From Cunninghamia lanceolata (taxonomy: Eukaryota > Streptophyta > Pinopsida > Cupressales > Cupressaceae), in NCBI GenBank assembly GCA_027924645.1, contig BSBN01001363.1:1414001-1478000 (forward strand): a stretch of DNA of 64,000 nt, read 5' to 3'. Below the pieces are notes generated by a model, which was not told the origin of the DNA, made no database searches, and saw only the letters and a list, made by a program, of their open reading frames with translations. The translations under genes and the position numbers were made by a program. Below are positions 24,448 through 36,371 of this stretch, one piece after another (position 1 is the stretch's first letter; each line of letters begins with the position of its first letter).

Positions 24448-25565
24448 TGTTGGCAAGAGACACTGTGTGGCTTCATGAGTGTTGTCATTGATGGCAACAA
24501 AGTCCATCTCACACATCCGCAGCACATGATATGCCTATACCAAAAGTCAAATTGAAGAGTATCTTGGTCCGGTGAGCAAGAACAAAGCATGCAGCAAGCT
24601 CCGACAATCAGGTCCGGATCTATCAGAGGATGTATCTCAGCAAAGTGCAGACTTGGGGAAGTTAAGAGGAGTACCATTACTACTACATTCTAGAGATTGA
24701 GCCTTTGATGATGAAAGAATGAAAAGGTATGAGCATCCAAGTGTTGGGTTCTTGACAGGCAGAGTAAACAAAGGAAGAACTAATCGGCAGAGTATCAGAC
24801 CTTTATCTGGATGAGAATTTGATGGTGATCAAGTTTCTTAAGGGATCATTCATGGTGGGCTGACATGATTAATCACTTTTATAACTATCTTTTTGATATG
24901 GATCACTTAGTAAGCATGGATTTAGCTGACAGACCAGAGTTTGGGAAAATCTTGAGTATTCCAGATGCTGACTAGAAAGATGTTGAAATCCTTGGTGTGG
25001 ATATATATACCAGATGGATTTTGGTATGAAGGTGTGTGTGGTGTGTAGTGAACTGTAAAGAAAAGTAGAGAACAGTGTGAAAGCAGCATTACAGGTCCAG
25101 TATGTGACAAGACAGCAGCACTAAAGAAGAGGAAGAATGAAGTGCAGTAGATCAGTATATTGAGCCTAACCGGAACTGAACCTTAGCATATGTGGATGCT
25201 TCTCATCAGTTCAAACACTTGGTTACATTCTATATACCTTGTAGATAGTGAGTCTCTTGTAGGCAGTGAGCCTCTTGTGAGCAGTGTGCTCGGGCAGTGA
25301 GCCCTAATTGGCAAGTGTCATTTTGTACTTCTTATTCTTTTAACAGAGAATACAATCTTCGGTTAGTCACCCCATGGTTTTTCCCTTAACCAGGTTTTCC
25401 ACGTAAAAATCCTTGTTTTATGTGTGTTGATTTCTTTTTTGCTCTCATGATTATGTATGGTTATATGTTTTGATGATGCACTAATTGTTAAAGAAGAAAA
25501 GAAAGTTGAATATTTAAGATAACTGATTCACCCACCCCTCTCAGTTATCTGCCTTGTTTCCAACA
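24448..25565 (+). mobile_element. 3' LTR of the SIRE-like element
   Basis: It begins TGTTGGCAAGAGAC and ends TTTCCAACA, followed by target duplication TATTT. It is homologous throughout to 9665-10771. Confidence 0.93.
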
Positions 25566-26500
25566 TATTTTGGAAGAGGTAGAGGAAGAGGATTCATGAG
25601 TACATGTTACCAGTGAGTATTCGAGTACTTCATCTTGGCACTTTTTCGAGGCTTCAAACTTTCATCTTGGCCCTCAAAATGGCAATTTAGTTTTTTTTCT
25701 AGATTTTTAAAAAGTTACTTTTGTAATAACTCGAAACTCATGTTTCAAATTTAGAATATTAGTTGGCCATTCGTCCTACCTTAGTTTTTGGAAGATTTTG
25801 GGAAAAAATAAGATTCTCAAGATAAGATTGTAAAATTACCTAAAATGGCAAAATCTGACAATTGTCGAAATCTGCCAAAAAAGGTAATTTTTTATTTTTT
25901 TTGTTTTTCTTGGATATACGAGAGTTTTCTCTCATTGTAGCAATAGAGTTGGTGAATAGAACTTTTTTTGTGTTCCAACTTCCAAATCTTTGGCTCTCAT
26001 ATGTTTAATGGCACAATTATATTGAGTGTATGTTGTGTGCTACATCAATTTCCAATGGTTGTTCGAGGTGTGCGGGCCCCCTTGGCAATCCCTTGAGGAT
26101 TAGTCTCACCTCCACTCACCCTGCCGTTATTAGCCCCAACTCAGCACAAAAATGTAAGCCCAAGGCAAGGCGCGGTGGGCAATGCTGGGCGGAGTCTCAA
26201 CGCTCCTGTCTCTCTCAGGGAGGCAAGGCTAGGGGATACCTCTAGGTTAATATATAAATATATATGTGTGTGTGTGTGTGTGTTTTTAAATTACTTCAAG
26301 TAGGTTGTTAAAATCAGAGATGACACTAATTAGAAATTTAAAAAAAATATATCAAAACACATTTAATTTTTTTTTAAATTATATGGTGCACTAGAGGAAA
26401 GAGTCCTTTCCAAAAGGGTATAATTAGTTTTGTGAAAATGATAAAAAATAATACAAAAGTTGACGTGGAATGAAAACTATCATATTCTGTAAAGTTTGAC
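25566..26500 (+). repeat. Gag fragment copy A, right part and AT-rich tail
   Basis: It resumes copy A at TATTTTGGAAGAGG, encoding GRGRGRGFMSTCYQ. Gag is cut at the first residues of its expected zinc knuckle. A non-coding tail follows, shared with copies B and C: a TTCATCTTGGCAC start, a GC-rich island near 26065-26245, and the phrase GGTGCACTAGAGGAAAGAGT near 26386. Copy A's tail stops at about 26500, where satellite resumes, and is about 400 bases shorter than in B and C. Confidence 0.8.
26249..26283. repeat. (TA)n(TG)n microsatellite
   Basis: An irregular TA run passes into about nine TG units. The counterpart in copy B is 28709-28749; it is deleted in copy C. Confidence 0.85.
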
Positions 26501-27162
26501 GATAATAGAATAAAAGATGATAGAATGATAGAATAATATATTTATAGATTTATAGAATAATAGAATGATAAAATGATAGGATAATAGAATGATATAATTA
26601 TTAACTGATAGAATGATAGAATTATTGAATGATAGAATGAAAGAATGATAGAACAATAGATTTATAAAATAATAGAATGATAGAATAATAGAACTGTAGA
26701 AATGTAGAATAATAGACTTATAGAATGATAGACCGAAATAATGATAGAATAAAATATTAATAGAAAAATAGAATGATACAATCAAACAATAATAGAATAA
26801 TAAAATTGAGGAATAATAAGATGGTAGAATGCAATATTGATAGAAGAATAGATTTATGTAATAATAGAACAATAAAATTATAGAATGATAGAATAAAAAA
26901 TGATAGAATAATTGAATAATACAATTGTAGAATGATATGATAATAGAATGATAGAATGAAAGAATGATAGAATAATAGATAAATAGAGAATAATAAATTT
27001 ATATAATAATAGAATTATAGAATGATAGAATGAAAGAATGATAGAATAATAGAATAATAGAATTGTAGGATAAGAGAGTTATAAAATGATAGAATAATAA
27101 ATTTAGAGAATAATAGAATGATAGAATTATGGAATGAAAGAATGATAGAATGATAGAATAAT
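26501..27162. repeat. Octanucleotide satellite, block 3
   Basis: TAGAATRA array. The phrase AATTATTAACTGATAGAAT near 26596 and what follows repeats near 33261, showing that the array was duplicated together with the gag fragment to its right. Confidence 0.95.
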
Positions 27163-27337
27163 TGTTGAACTGCTAAAAGTCATGATTTCAACCTGTGGTG
27201 ATTTAATTCTACAACTACCATGATTACAAATGGTTCAACTCCCTCAACTAGAAGTATAAAAAGGAGGTTGGTGCTTTTTGTTTTGGGGTTGGGTTGGTTG
27301 GTAATTGTTGTAGATTGTTCAACTCCCTCAACTAGAA

Positions 27338-27748
27338 AGGAAATTTTTACAAGAAATATCAAGAATCAATACCAAACCCATATTGGATGCACCAAGTTAT
27401 CATGGAAATCTAAATCTCGAAGAATTAATTGAATCAATTTCAGAGATGGATAAATATTTTGATTTTGAATCAATAGATGATCTAAAAAGGGTGAAATTTG
27501 CTTGCATGAAATTGAAAGGACATGTATCCTTATGGTGGGATCATGTTAAAATAGAAAGGGAAAGAAAGGGTAAGGAGAAAATCAAAGTGTTGGATAGAAT
27601 GGTCAAAAAATTGAAGGCTAAATTTCTACCAACCGACTATCAAATAAGTTTGTTCAAGAAACTACAAAATTTGAAGCAAAAGGAAAAGAATGTGCATGAG
27701 GATGTACAGAAGAATTATATAGGTTGGATATCAATGTTGGACATGTAG
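27338..27748 (+). pseudogene. Ty3-type gag fragment, copy B
   Basis: It encodes the same capsid-like block as copies A and C (ISEMDKYFDFESIDDLKRVK, LKGHVSLWWDHVK, AKFLPTDYQISLFKKLQNLK). It is free of stops until TAG at 27746. True gag sense after NYIG continues in the next frame (LDINVGHVDYDA...KVSRYLNGL), so a shift of one base disrupts it. The shift is present in all three copies. Fragmentary and non-functional. Confidence 0.85.
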
Positions 27749-28703
27749 ATTATGATGCTAAGAAAGTGTCAAGGTATCTTAATGGTTTGCATCATTCAAT
27801 TTAAGATGAAATTAGTATGTTCGAATACAAATTGTAGAATAAGCTTATTAGTATGCTTTGAAGGCAAAAGAAAAATTGGTGAGAAAATAAAATAATTTTA
27901 AAGGTAGAAGTAGATTCTCATATGGAAGAGGACAATCGAGTGGTGGTAGAGGCTATCAAAACAAACAAGGAGAAACCAACACCTCTCAAACAAGCACCTA
28001 GGATAATAAGGGAAGAGGAGATTACTCTAGAGGTAGGGGATATTTTGGAAGAAGTAGAGGAAGAGGATTCATGAGTACATGTTACCAATGAGGATTCATG
28101 AGTACTTCATCTTGGCACTTTTTCGGGGCTTGAAACTTTCATCTTGGCCCTCAAAATGATAATTTAGTTTTTTTCCTAGATTTTTAAAAAGTTAGTTTTG
28201 TAATAACTCGAAGCTCATGTTTTGAATTTAGAATATTAGTTGGCCATTCATCCTACCTTAGTTTTTTGAAGCTTTTGGGAAAAAATAGGATTCTCAAGAT
28301 ATGATTGTAAAATTACCTAAAATGGCAAAATCTGTCGAAATCTGCCAAAAAAGGTAATTTTTTGTTTTTCTTGGATACAAGAGAGTTTTCTCTCATTGTA
28401 ATAGCAGAGTTGATCAATAGAAGTTTTTTTGTGTTCTAGCTTCCAAATCTTTGGCTCTCATATGTTTAATGACACAATTCTATTAAGTGTATGTTATGTG
28501 CTGCATCAATTTCCAATGGTTATTCAGAGTGTGCGAGCCCCCTCGGCAGTCCCTTGAGGATTAGTCTCGCCTCCGCTCGCCCCACTATTATTAGCCTCAA
28601 CTCGGCACAAAAATGTAAGCCCATGGCAAGGCGCAGTGGGCAACGCTGGGCGAAGTCGCAATGCTCCTATCTCTCTCAAGGGGCAGGACTAGGGGACACC
28701 TCT

Positions 28704-28708
<5 letters not shown>

Positions 28709-28749
<41 letters not shown>
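28709..28749. repeat. (TA)n(TG)n microsatellite
   Basis: About 13 TA units followed by about seven TG units in the tail of copy B. Confidence 0.9.
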
Positions 28750-29358
28750 TTTTTTTAAATTACTACAAGTAGGTTGTTAAAATTAGAGATGACACTAATT
28801 AGAAATTTTTTAAAAATATATCAAAAAACATCCATTTTTTTTTAAATTATATGGTGCACTAGAGGAAAGAGTCCTCTCCAAAAGGGTATAATTGGTTTTG
28901 TGAAAATGATAAAAAATCATACAAAAGTTGATGTGGAATGAAAACTATCAGATTCTATAAAGTCTGACTTTAAAATGATATTACAAAGATAATATGCATT
29001 AAAAACTGATTTTTTTTCCTCCATGCACTAGATATTGAACTCCTTTATTTGCGAAAAAAAAAATAGGGAAAAATAAGATTGTTTGCTATTTTTTTGTGAT
29101 GTGGACTCAAAGTCACTTTTCCTGAAATTTTCAGCAATTCAAAATTTGCTCTTAAATTTTTTTAAAAGTGTCAAAGTAATTTTTAAATTTTTTTTTTAAA
29201 ATACAAGCATAAAATTCATCAAGAGATCTACATTTCATTAATTTACATCATTTTGAAATTCAAAACATAAATGCCACTTTTATGAGGTCAAAGTTCAGAA
29301 ATTTTTTTGTTGTTGGCCGATTCCTTTATAAAGTGTGACAGGTTTGTGCTTTTACCCT

Positions 29359-32300
29359 AATAGAATTGTAAAATAATTCAATAATAGAATAATAGAATTA
29401 AAGAATGATATAATAATAGATTTATAGAATAATAGAGTGATATAATGAGAGAATGATTGAATAATAGAATTGTAGAATGATAGAATGAAAGAATGACAGA
29501 AGAATAGAATTGTAGAATAATATAGTTATAGAATAATAAAATGAAAATATTATAGAATATAACATTTATAAAATAATAGAATGATAGAAATGTAGAATAA
29601 TAGAATAATAGATTAATATAATAATATAGAATGATAAAATTATAAAATGATAGATTGAAAGAATGATAGAATAATATAATTATAGATTAATAGAATGTTT
29701 GAATTATAAAATGATAGAATGAAAGAATGATAGAGTAATAGAATTTTGGAATAATATAATAATAGAATGATTGAATGAAGGAATGATATAGTAATAGATT
29801 TATAGAATAATAGAATGATAGAATAATAAAATGATAGAATAATAGAATGATAACGTTATATAATGATAGAATGGAAGAATGTTAGAAAAATACAATTGTA
29901 GAATGATAGAATGAAAAATGTTGGAATTACAGAAGGAAAGAATGATAGAATAATAGAATGATTGAATATAAGAATGATAGAACAATAGATTTATAGAATA
30001 ATAGAATGATAGAATTACATAATGGTATAATAATAGAATGAAAGAATGATAGAATGAAAGAGTGATAGAATGAAAGAATCGTAGAGTAATAGAACTATAG
30101 ATTAATCGAATAATGGAATTGTACAATGATAGAATGAAAGAATGACAGAGTAAGAGATTAATAGAATAATAGAGTGATAGAATTGTATAAGAACAGAATA
30201 AAAGAATGATGGATTAATAGATGCATACAACATGATAGAATAAAACAAAATTATAGAATAATTTAATATTCATAGGATAATAGAAAGATAGAATAATAGA
30301 TTTATATAATAATAGAATGATAGAATTATAAATGACAAAATGAAAGAACGATAGACTAATATAATTATAGAATAATAGAATGAAAAAATGATAGAATGAT
30401 AGATTTATACAATAATAGAATGTTAGAATTATAAAATGGTAGAATGAAAGAATGATATAGTAATAAAACTTTAGATTAATAGAATAACATAATTAAACAA
30501 TGATAGAATACTAGATTTATAGAATAATATAATGGTAGAAATAAAGAGTGATAGAAGGAAACAACGATAGAATAATAGAATTGTAGAATACTAGTATAAA
30601 AAAATAATAAAATGATAGAATGAAAGAATGGTAGAATAATAGATTTCTAGAATAATAGAATGATAGAATTATATAATGATAGAATGAAGGAACAATAGAG
30701 TAATGAAATTGTAGAATAATAGTATGATATAATGATAAAAATGAAAGAATTATAAAATAGTAGAATAATAGAATTGTAGAGTAATAGAATTGTAGAATGA
30801 TAGAATGAAAGAATGGTAGAATACTAGAATTGTAGAATAATAGAATTATAGAAAGAAATAATGATAGAATAATAGATTCATAGAATAATAGAATGAGAGT
30901 TATAGATTAATAGAGTGAAATAATAATAGAATAATAGAATTGTAAAATGATAGAATGAAACATTCATAGAACAATAGCCTTATAGTACAATAGAATGATA
31001 GAATTATACAATGATAGAATGAAAAAATTCTAGAATAATAGAATTGTTGAATAATGCAATAATAGAATTATAGAATTATAGAATAATACAATAATAGAAT
31101 TACAAAACAAAAGAATGATAGAATAATAGAATGATAGAATATAAGAATGATAGAATAATATATTTATAGAATTATAGAACAATAGATTTATAGAATGATA
31201 GAATGATACAATTATAGAATGGTAGAATAATAGGTTTATAGAATAATAGAATTATATAATTGTAGAATCATTAAATGAAAGAATGATAGAATAGTAGATT
31301 TATAGAATGATAAAATGTAAAAATGATAGAATGAAAGAGTGACAGGATGAAAGAATGATAGAAAATTAGATATAAGGAATAATAGAATTTTAGAATTGCA
31401 AAATGATAGAATGAAAGAATCATAGAGTAATAGAACTATAGATTAATTGAATAATAGAATTATACAATGATAGAATGAAAGAATAACAAAGTAATAGATA
31501 AATATAGAATAATAGAGTGATAGAATTGTATAAGGATAGAATAAAAGAATGATGGAATAATAGAATTATAGATTAATAGATCTATACAACATGATAGAAT
31601 GAAACAATTATAGCATAATTTAATATTTATAGAATAATAGAATGATAGAATAATAGATTTATTTAATATAATAATAGAATGATAAAATAATAGATTTATA
31701 CAATAACAGAATGTTAGAATTATAAAATGGTAGAATTAAAGAATGATAGAGTAATAAGACTTTAGAATAATATGCAATGATAGAATAAAGGAATGACAGA
31801 ATAATATAATGGTAGAAATATAGAATGATAGAAGGGAACAATGATAGAATAATAGAATTGTAGAATACTAGTATAACATAATAATAGAATGATGGAATTG
31901 TAGAATGATAGAATGAAGGAACAATACAGTAATGGAATTGTAGAATAATTGTATGATATAATGATGACAATGAAATAATGATAGGATAATATAATTTCAT
32001 AATAATATGATAATAGAATAAATGAATGATAGAATGAAATATTGATAGAATAATAGATTTATAAAATAATAGAATGATAGAATATTAGAATAATAGAATT
32101 CTAGAGAAATAAAGGAATGATATAATAAAGGAATGATAGAATAATAGATTTATATAATAATAGAATGATAGATTTATAGAATTATAGAATTATAGATTGA
32201 TAGAGCAATAGATTTATAGAATAATAGAATGATAGAATTGTAGGGTGAAGAATAATAAAACAAAAGAATTGTAGTTCATAATAGAATGATAGAATGAAAC

Positions 32301-32702
32301 AATCATAGAATAAAAGATTTATAAAATAATATAATCCAATAGAAATATAGAATGATACAAGGAAACAATGATAGAATAACAGAATTGTAGAATACTAGTA
32401 TAATAGAATGATAGAATGAAAGAATGGTAGAATAATAGATTTCTAGAATAATGGAATGATTGAGTTATAGAATGGTAGAATGAAAGAACAATAGAGTAAT
32501 GGAATTGTAGAATAATATTAGTATGGTATTATGATAAAAATGAAAGAATGATCAATAGAATAATAGAAGTTCATAATAATATGATAATAGAATAAAAGAA
32601 TGATAGAATGAAATATTGATAGAATAATAGATTTATAAAATAATAGAATGATAGAATATTAGAATAATAGAATTCTAGAGCAATGAATGAATGAATGAAT
32701 GA
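29359..32702. repeat. Octanucleotide satellite, block 4a
   Basis: TAGAATRA array whose order of variant words parallels block 5a from 36372. The landmark TACAACATGATAGAAT recurs near 30225 and 31577 (about 1.35 kb apart), and in block 5a near 37545 and 38828. It ends in (TGAA)n. Confidence 0.95.
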
Positions 32703-32889
32703 AGAATTTTAATAACGTCCATGAGGCTGTAGTAGCCAATGGGACCCATCAGCTGCGCACATCCCCTTCAAATGGAACAGCAGCCACAAAATGTCATCTA
32801 AGTTGCCTTAACTTCCTTCTTGAGATCTTTCCTTCTGCTGTGAAGTTTGATCACGAGGTTCACCGTACTACCTAGCCTTGTCGCTTCAA
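32703..32889. repeat. Non-satellite insert, copy 2 of 3
   Basis: The longest copy, ending CCTAGCCTTGTCGCTTCAAA. About 90% similar by eye to 3891-4055 where they overlap. Function unknown. Confidence 0.85.
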
Positions 32890-33804
32890 AGAATGGTAGA
32901 ATGGTAGAATAATAGAATTGTAGAATAATAGAATTATAGAATGAAAGAATGATAGGATAACAGGTTCATGGAATAATAGAATGATAGAGTTATAGATTAA
33001 TAGAATTGTAGAATGATAGAATGAAACATTAATAGAACAATAGCCTTATAGTATAATAGAATGATAGAATGAAATAATCATAGAATAATAGAATTGTTGA
33101 AAATTATAATGATAGAATAATCTAGAATTAATGAATTACAAAATGATGGAACCATACAATAATAGAATTGTTAAATAATACAATAATAGAATTATAGAAT
33201 TATATAATTAAAGAATGATAGAATAAAAGATTTATAGATTTATAGAATAATAGAATGATATAATTATTAACTGATAGAATTATTGAATGATAGAATGAAA
33301 GAATGATAGAACAATAGATCTATAAAATAATAGAATGATAGAATAATAGAACTGTAGAATTGTACAATAATAGATTTATAAAATGATAGACCGAAATAAT
33401 GATAGAATAAAATATTAATAGAATAATAGAATGATACAATCAAACAATGATAGAATAATAAAATTGAGGAATAATAAGATGATAGAATGGAATATTGATA
33501 GAAGAATAGATTAATGTAATAATAGAACAATAAAATTATAGAATGATAGAATAAAAAATGATAGAATAATTGAATAATAAAATTGTAGAATGATATGATA
33601 ATAGAATGATAGAATGAAAGAATGATAGAATAATAGATAAATAGAGAATAATAAATTTATATAATAATAGAATTATAGAAAGATAGAATGAAAGAATCAT
33701 AGAATCATAGAATAATAGAATTGTAGGACAAGAAAGTTATAAAATGATAGAATAATAAATTTAGAGAATAATGGAATGATAGAATGAAAGAATGATAGAA
33801 TAAT
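32890..33804. repeat. Octanucleotide satellite, block 4b
   Basis: TAGAATRA array. The right half matches block 3 (26500-27162) word for word over long stretches. Confidence 0.95.
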
Positions 33805-36371
33805 TGTTGAACTACCAAAAGTCATGATTTCAACCTGTGGTGATTTAATTCTACAACTACCACGATTACAAATGGTTCAACTCCCTCAACTAGAATTATA
33901 AAAATGAGGTTGGTGCTTTTTGTTTGGGGGTTGGGTTGGTTGGTGATTGTTGTAGAAGAGAGTATTGTCTCTAAGGATTATAGATTGATTTGAATTGTGT
34001 AATTTATATTCCTAATGTTGTTATATCGAATGTGAATCTATGATATCAAGAAATTTACATCGATTTGTGTTGTTGTGTGAAAGTTGTTATTTTGGTTTCT
34101 AGATTCTAGTGGTTTGATAACACCACCAGATCTAGACTACATTAAGTCATATGAAAGCCCAATTTGGGTTGTGTCAAAAACAAGGAATCCTAAAGAATTT
34201 TGTTGTGGGTTCAAATGAGAAATAGAAGACATACAACTGTAGAGAATTCATGAGACATGGCACATAGAGGATGAGGGCGAAGAGGAGCACTAAGAGTTAG
34301 TGATGTAGAAGTTGTAGAGATGCTGGGAGGGATTACAGCAAGATTAGATGATATGGAAGCAACACAAAGAAGAGGAGTATATGTGGACAACATTAGTGAG
34401 GATGAGAATGAAGAACCAGAAATTGAGATAGAAGATGCAGATAGAAATGAACTAGAAAGAAGATTTTTACAAGCAATATCAAGAATCAATAGCAAACCCA
34501 TATTGGATGCACCAAGTTATCATAGAAATCTAAATCTAGAAGAATTAATTGAATGGATTTCAGAGATGGATAAATATTTTGATTTTGAATCAATAGATGA
34601 TCTGAAAAGGGTGAAATTTGCTTGCATGAAATTGAAAGGACATGTATCCCTATGGTGGGATCATGTGAAAATAGAAAGGCAAAGAAAGGGTAAGGAGAAA
34701 ATCAAATTGTTGGGTAGAATGGTCAAAAAATTGAAGGCTAAATTTCTACCAACCAACTATCAAATAAGTTCGTTCAAGAAACTACAAAATTTGAAGCAAA
34801 AGGAAAAGAATGTGCATGAGGATGTCCAGAAGAATTATATAGGTTGGATATCAATGTTGGACATGTAGATTATGATGCTGAGAAAGTGTCAAGGTATCTT
34901 AATGGTCTACATTATTCAATTCAAGATGAAATTAGTATGTTTGAATACAAATTGTAGAATAAGCTTATTAGTATGCTTTGAAGGCAAAAGAAAAATTGGT
35001 GAGAAAATAAAATAATTTTACAGGTAGAGGTAGATTCTCACATGGAAGAGGACAATCCAGTGGTGGCAGAGGCTATCAAAACAAATAAGGAGAAACCAAC
35101 ACCTCTCAAACAAGCACCTAGGATAATAAGGGAAGAGGATTCATGAGTACATGTTACCAATGAGGATTCATGAGTATTTCGTCTTGACACTTTTTCGGGG
35201 CTTGAAACTTTCATCTTGGCCCTCAAAATGGCAATTTAGTTTTTTTTCTAGTAAAAAGTTGCTTTTGTAATAACTTCAAACTCATGTTTTGAATTTAGAA
35301 TATTAGTTGGCCATTCGTCCTACCTTAGTTTTTGGGAGCTTTTCGGAAAAAATAGGATTCTCAAGATATGATTGTAAAATTACCTAAAATGGCAAAATTT
35401 GACAATTTTGAAATCTGCCAAAAAAGCTAATTTTTTTTTTGTTTTATTTTTTTTGTTTTTGTTGGAAAGAAGAGAGTTTTGTCTCATTGTAGTAGAAAAG
35501 TTGATGAGTAGAAGTTTTTTTGTCTTCGAGCTTCCAAATCTTTGGCTCTTATATGCTTAATGGCACAATTCTATTGAGTGTATGTTGTGTACTGCATGAA
35601 TTTCCAATGGTTGTTCGGGGTGTGTAGGCCCCCTCGGCACGCCCCTAAGGATTAGTCTCACCTCCGCTTGCCCCGCCATTATTAGCCCCAACTCGGCACA
35701 AAAATGTAAGCCCAAGGTAAGGCACGGTGGGCAATGCTGGGTGGAGTCATAACACTCCTGTCTCTCTTGGGGGCCAGGGCCCGAGGTAGGTTGTTAAAAT
35801 CAGAGATGACACTAATTACAAACTTTAAAAAAATATATCAAAATACATCCAATTTTTTTCAAAATTATATGGTGCACTAGAGGAAAGAGTCCTCTCCAAA
35901 AGGGTATAATTGGTTTTTTGAAAATGATAAAAAATGATACAAAAGTTGACGTGGAATGAAAACTATCAAATTCTGTAAAGTCTGACTTTAAAACGATATT
36001 ACAAATAAAATATGCATTGAAAACTAATTTTTTTTCTCCATGCACTAGATATTAAACTCTATTTGGGAAAAAAAAAATTAGGGAAAAATAAGATTGTTTG
36101 CTCTTTTTTTGTGACGTGGACTCAAAGTCACTTTTCCTAAAATTTTTAGCAATTCAAAATTTGCTCTTAAATTTTTAAAAAAATGTCAAATTAATTGTTT
36201 AATTTTTTGAAAAATTACAAGTATAAAATTCATCAAGAGATCTACATTTCATTAGTTTACATCATTCTGAAACTCAAAACATAAATGCCACTTTTATGAG
36301 GTCAAAGTTCAGAATTTTTTTATTGTTGGCCGATTCCTTTATAAACTGTGACAGGTTTATGCTTTTACCCT
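33805..36371 (+). repeat. Gag fragment unit, copy C (most complete)
   Basis: It starts TGTTGAACTACCAAAAG, with a TATAAAAATG near 33898. A possible LTR end is at GATAACA 34122, but no primer binding site follows, so the LTR reading is tentative. Next come a leader, gag (34320-35158), the truncated knuckle, and the tail to about 36371. The tail's microsatellite is deleted (junction near 35783), and the GC-rich island is at about 35610-35785. Confidence 0.8.
34320..34868 (+). pseudogene. Ty3-type gag fragment, copy C
   Basis: This is the longest open copy: 182 residues from ATG 34320 (MLGGITARLDDMEATQRRG). An acidic linker (SEDENEEPEIEIEDAD) precedes the capsid-like block with LEELIEWISEMDKYFDFESI and KGHVSLWWDHVK. 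The open frame ends at TAG 34866 after the shared frameshift near NYIG. The true continuation lies in the next frame to about 35150, with several stops. Capsid sequence only; no protease or polymerase follows. Confidence 0.85.

Larger units (their letters stand above)
9665..25565 (+). mobile_element. Non-autonomous SIRE/Maximus-like LTR retrotransposon
   Basis: The element has LTRs at 9665-10771 and 24448-25565 and perfect 5-bp target duplications TATTT (9660-9664 and 25566-25570). It has a tRNA-iMet primer binding site after the left LTR and a polypurine tract before the right one. It is inserted in gag copy A; the empty site is visible in copy B at about 28033-28045. I could find no protease, integrase, reverse transcriptase or RNase H. 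The interior has a gag with coiled coil and zinc knuckles, then unidentified ORFs. Removing the nested solo LTR (16553-21847) leaves about 10.6 kb. By eye the first 215 bases of the two LTRs differ at roughly 20 sites, mostly transitions, so this insertion is considerably older than the chromovirus at 47270. Confidence 0.9.
27163..29358 (+). repeat. Gag fragment unit, copy B
   Basis: It starts TGTTGAACTGCTAAAAG, which is LTR-like. At about 27314 the leader jumps back to a second copy of TTCAACTCCCTCAACTAGAA and then straight into gag, so the 5' region present in copy C is missing. The gag frame is at 27338-27748 and the Gly/Arg-rich part at 27900-28060. The truncated knuckle lies in a small duplication: AGGATTCATGAGTAC at 28063 and 28092. 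The tail runs to about 29358, where satellite resumes at CCCTAATAGAATTG. Confidence 0.8.

Noticed and set aside
33805..34122. Possible 318-bp LTR (TGTTGAAC...GATAACA) before gag copy C
   Set aside because: No primer binding site follows and no second copy lies downstream of gag, so I kept it only as an LTR-like start.
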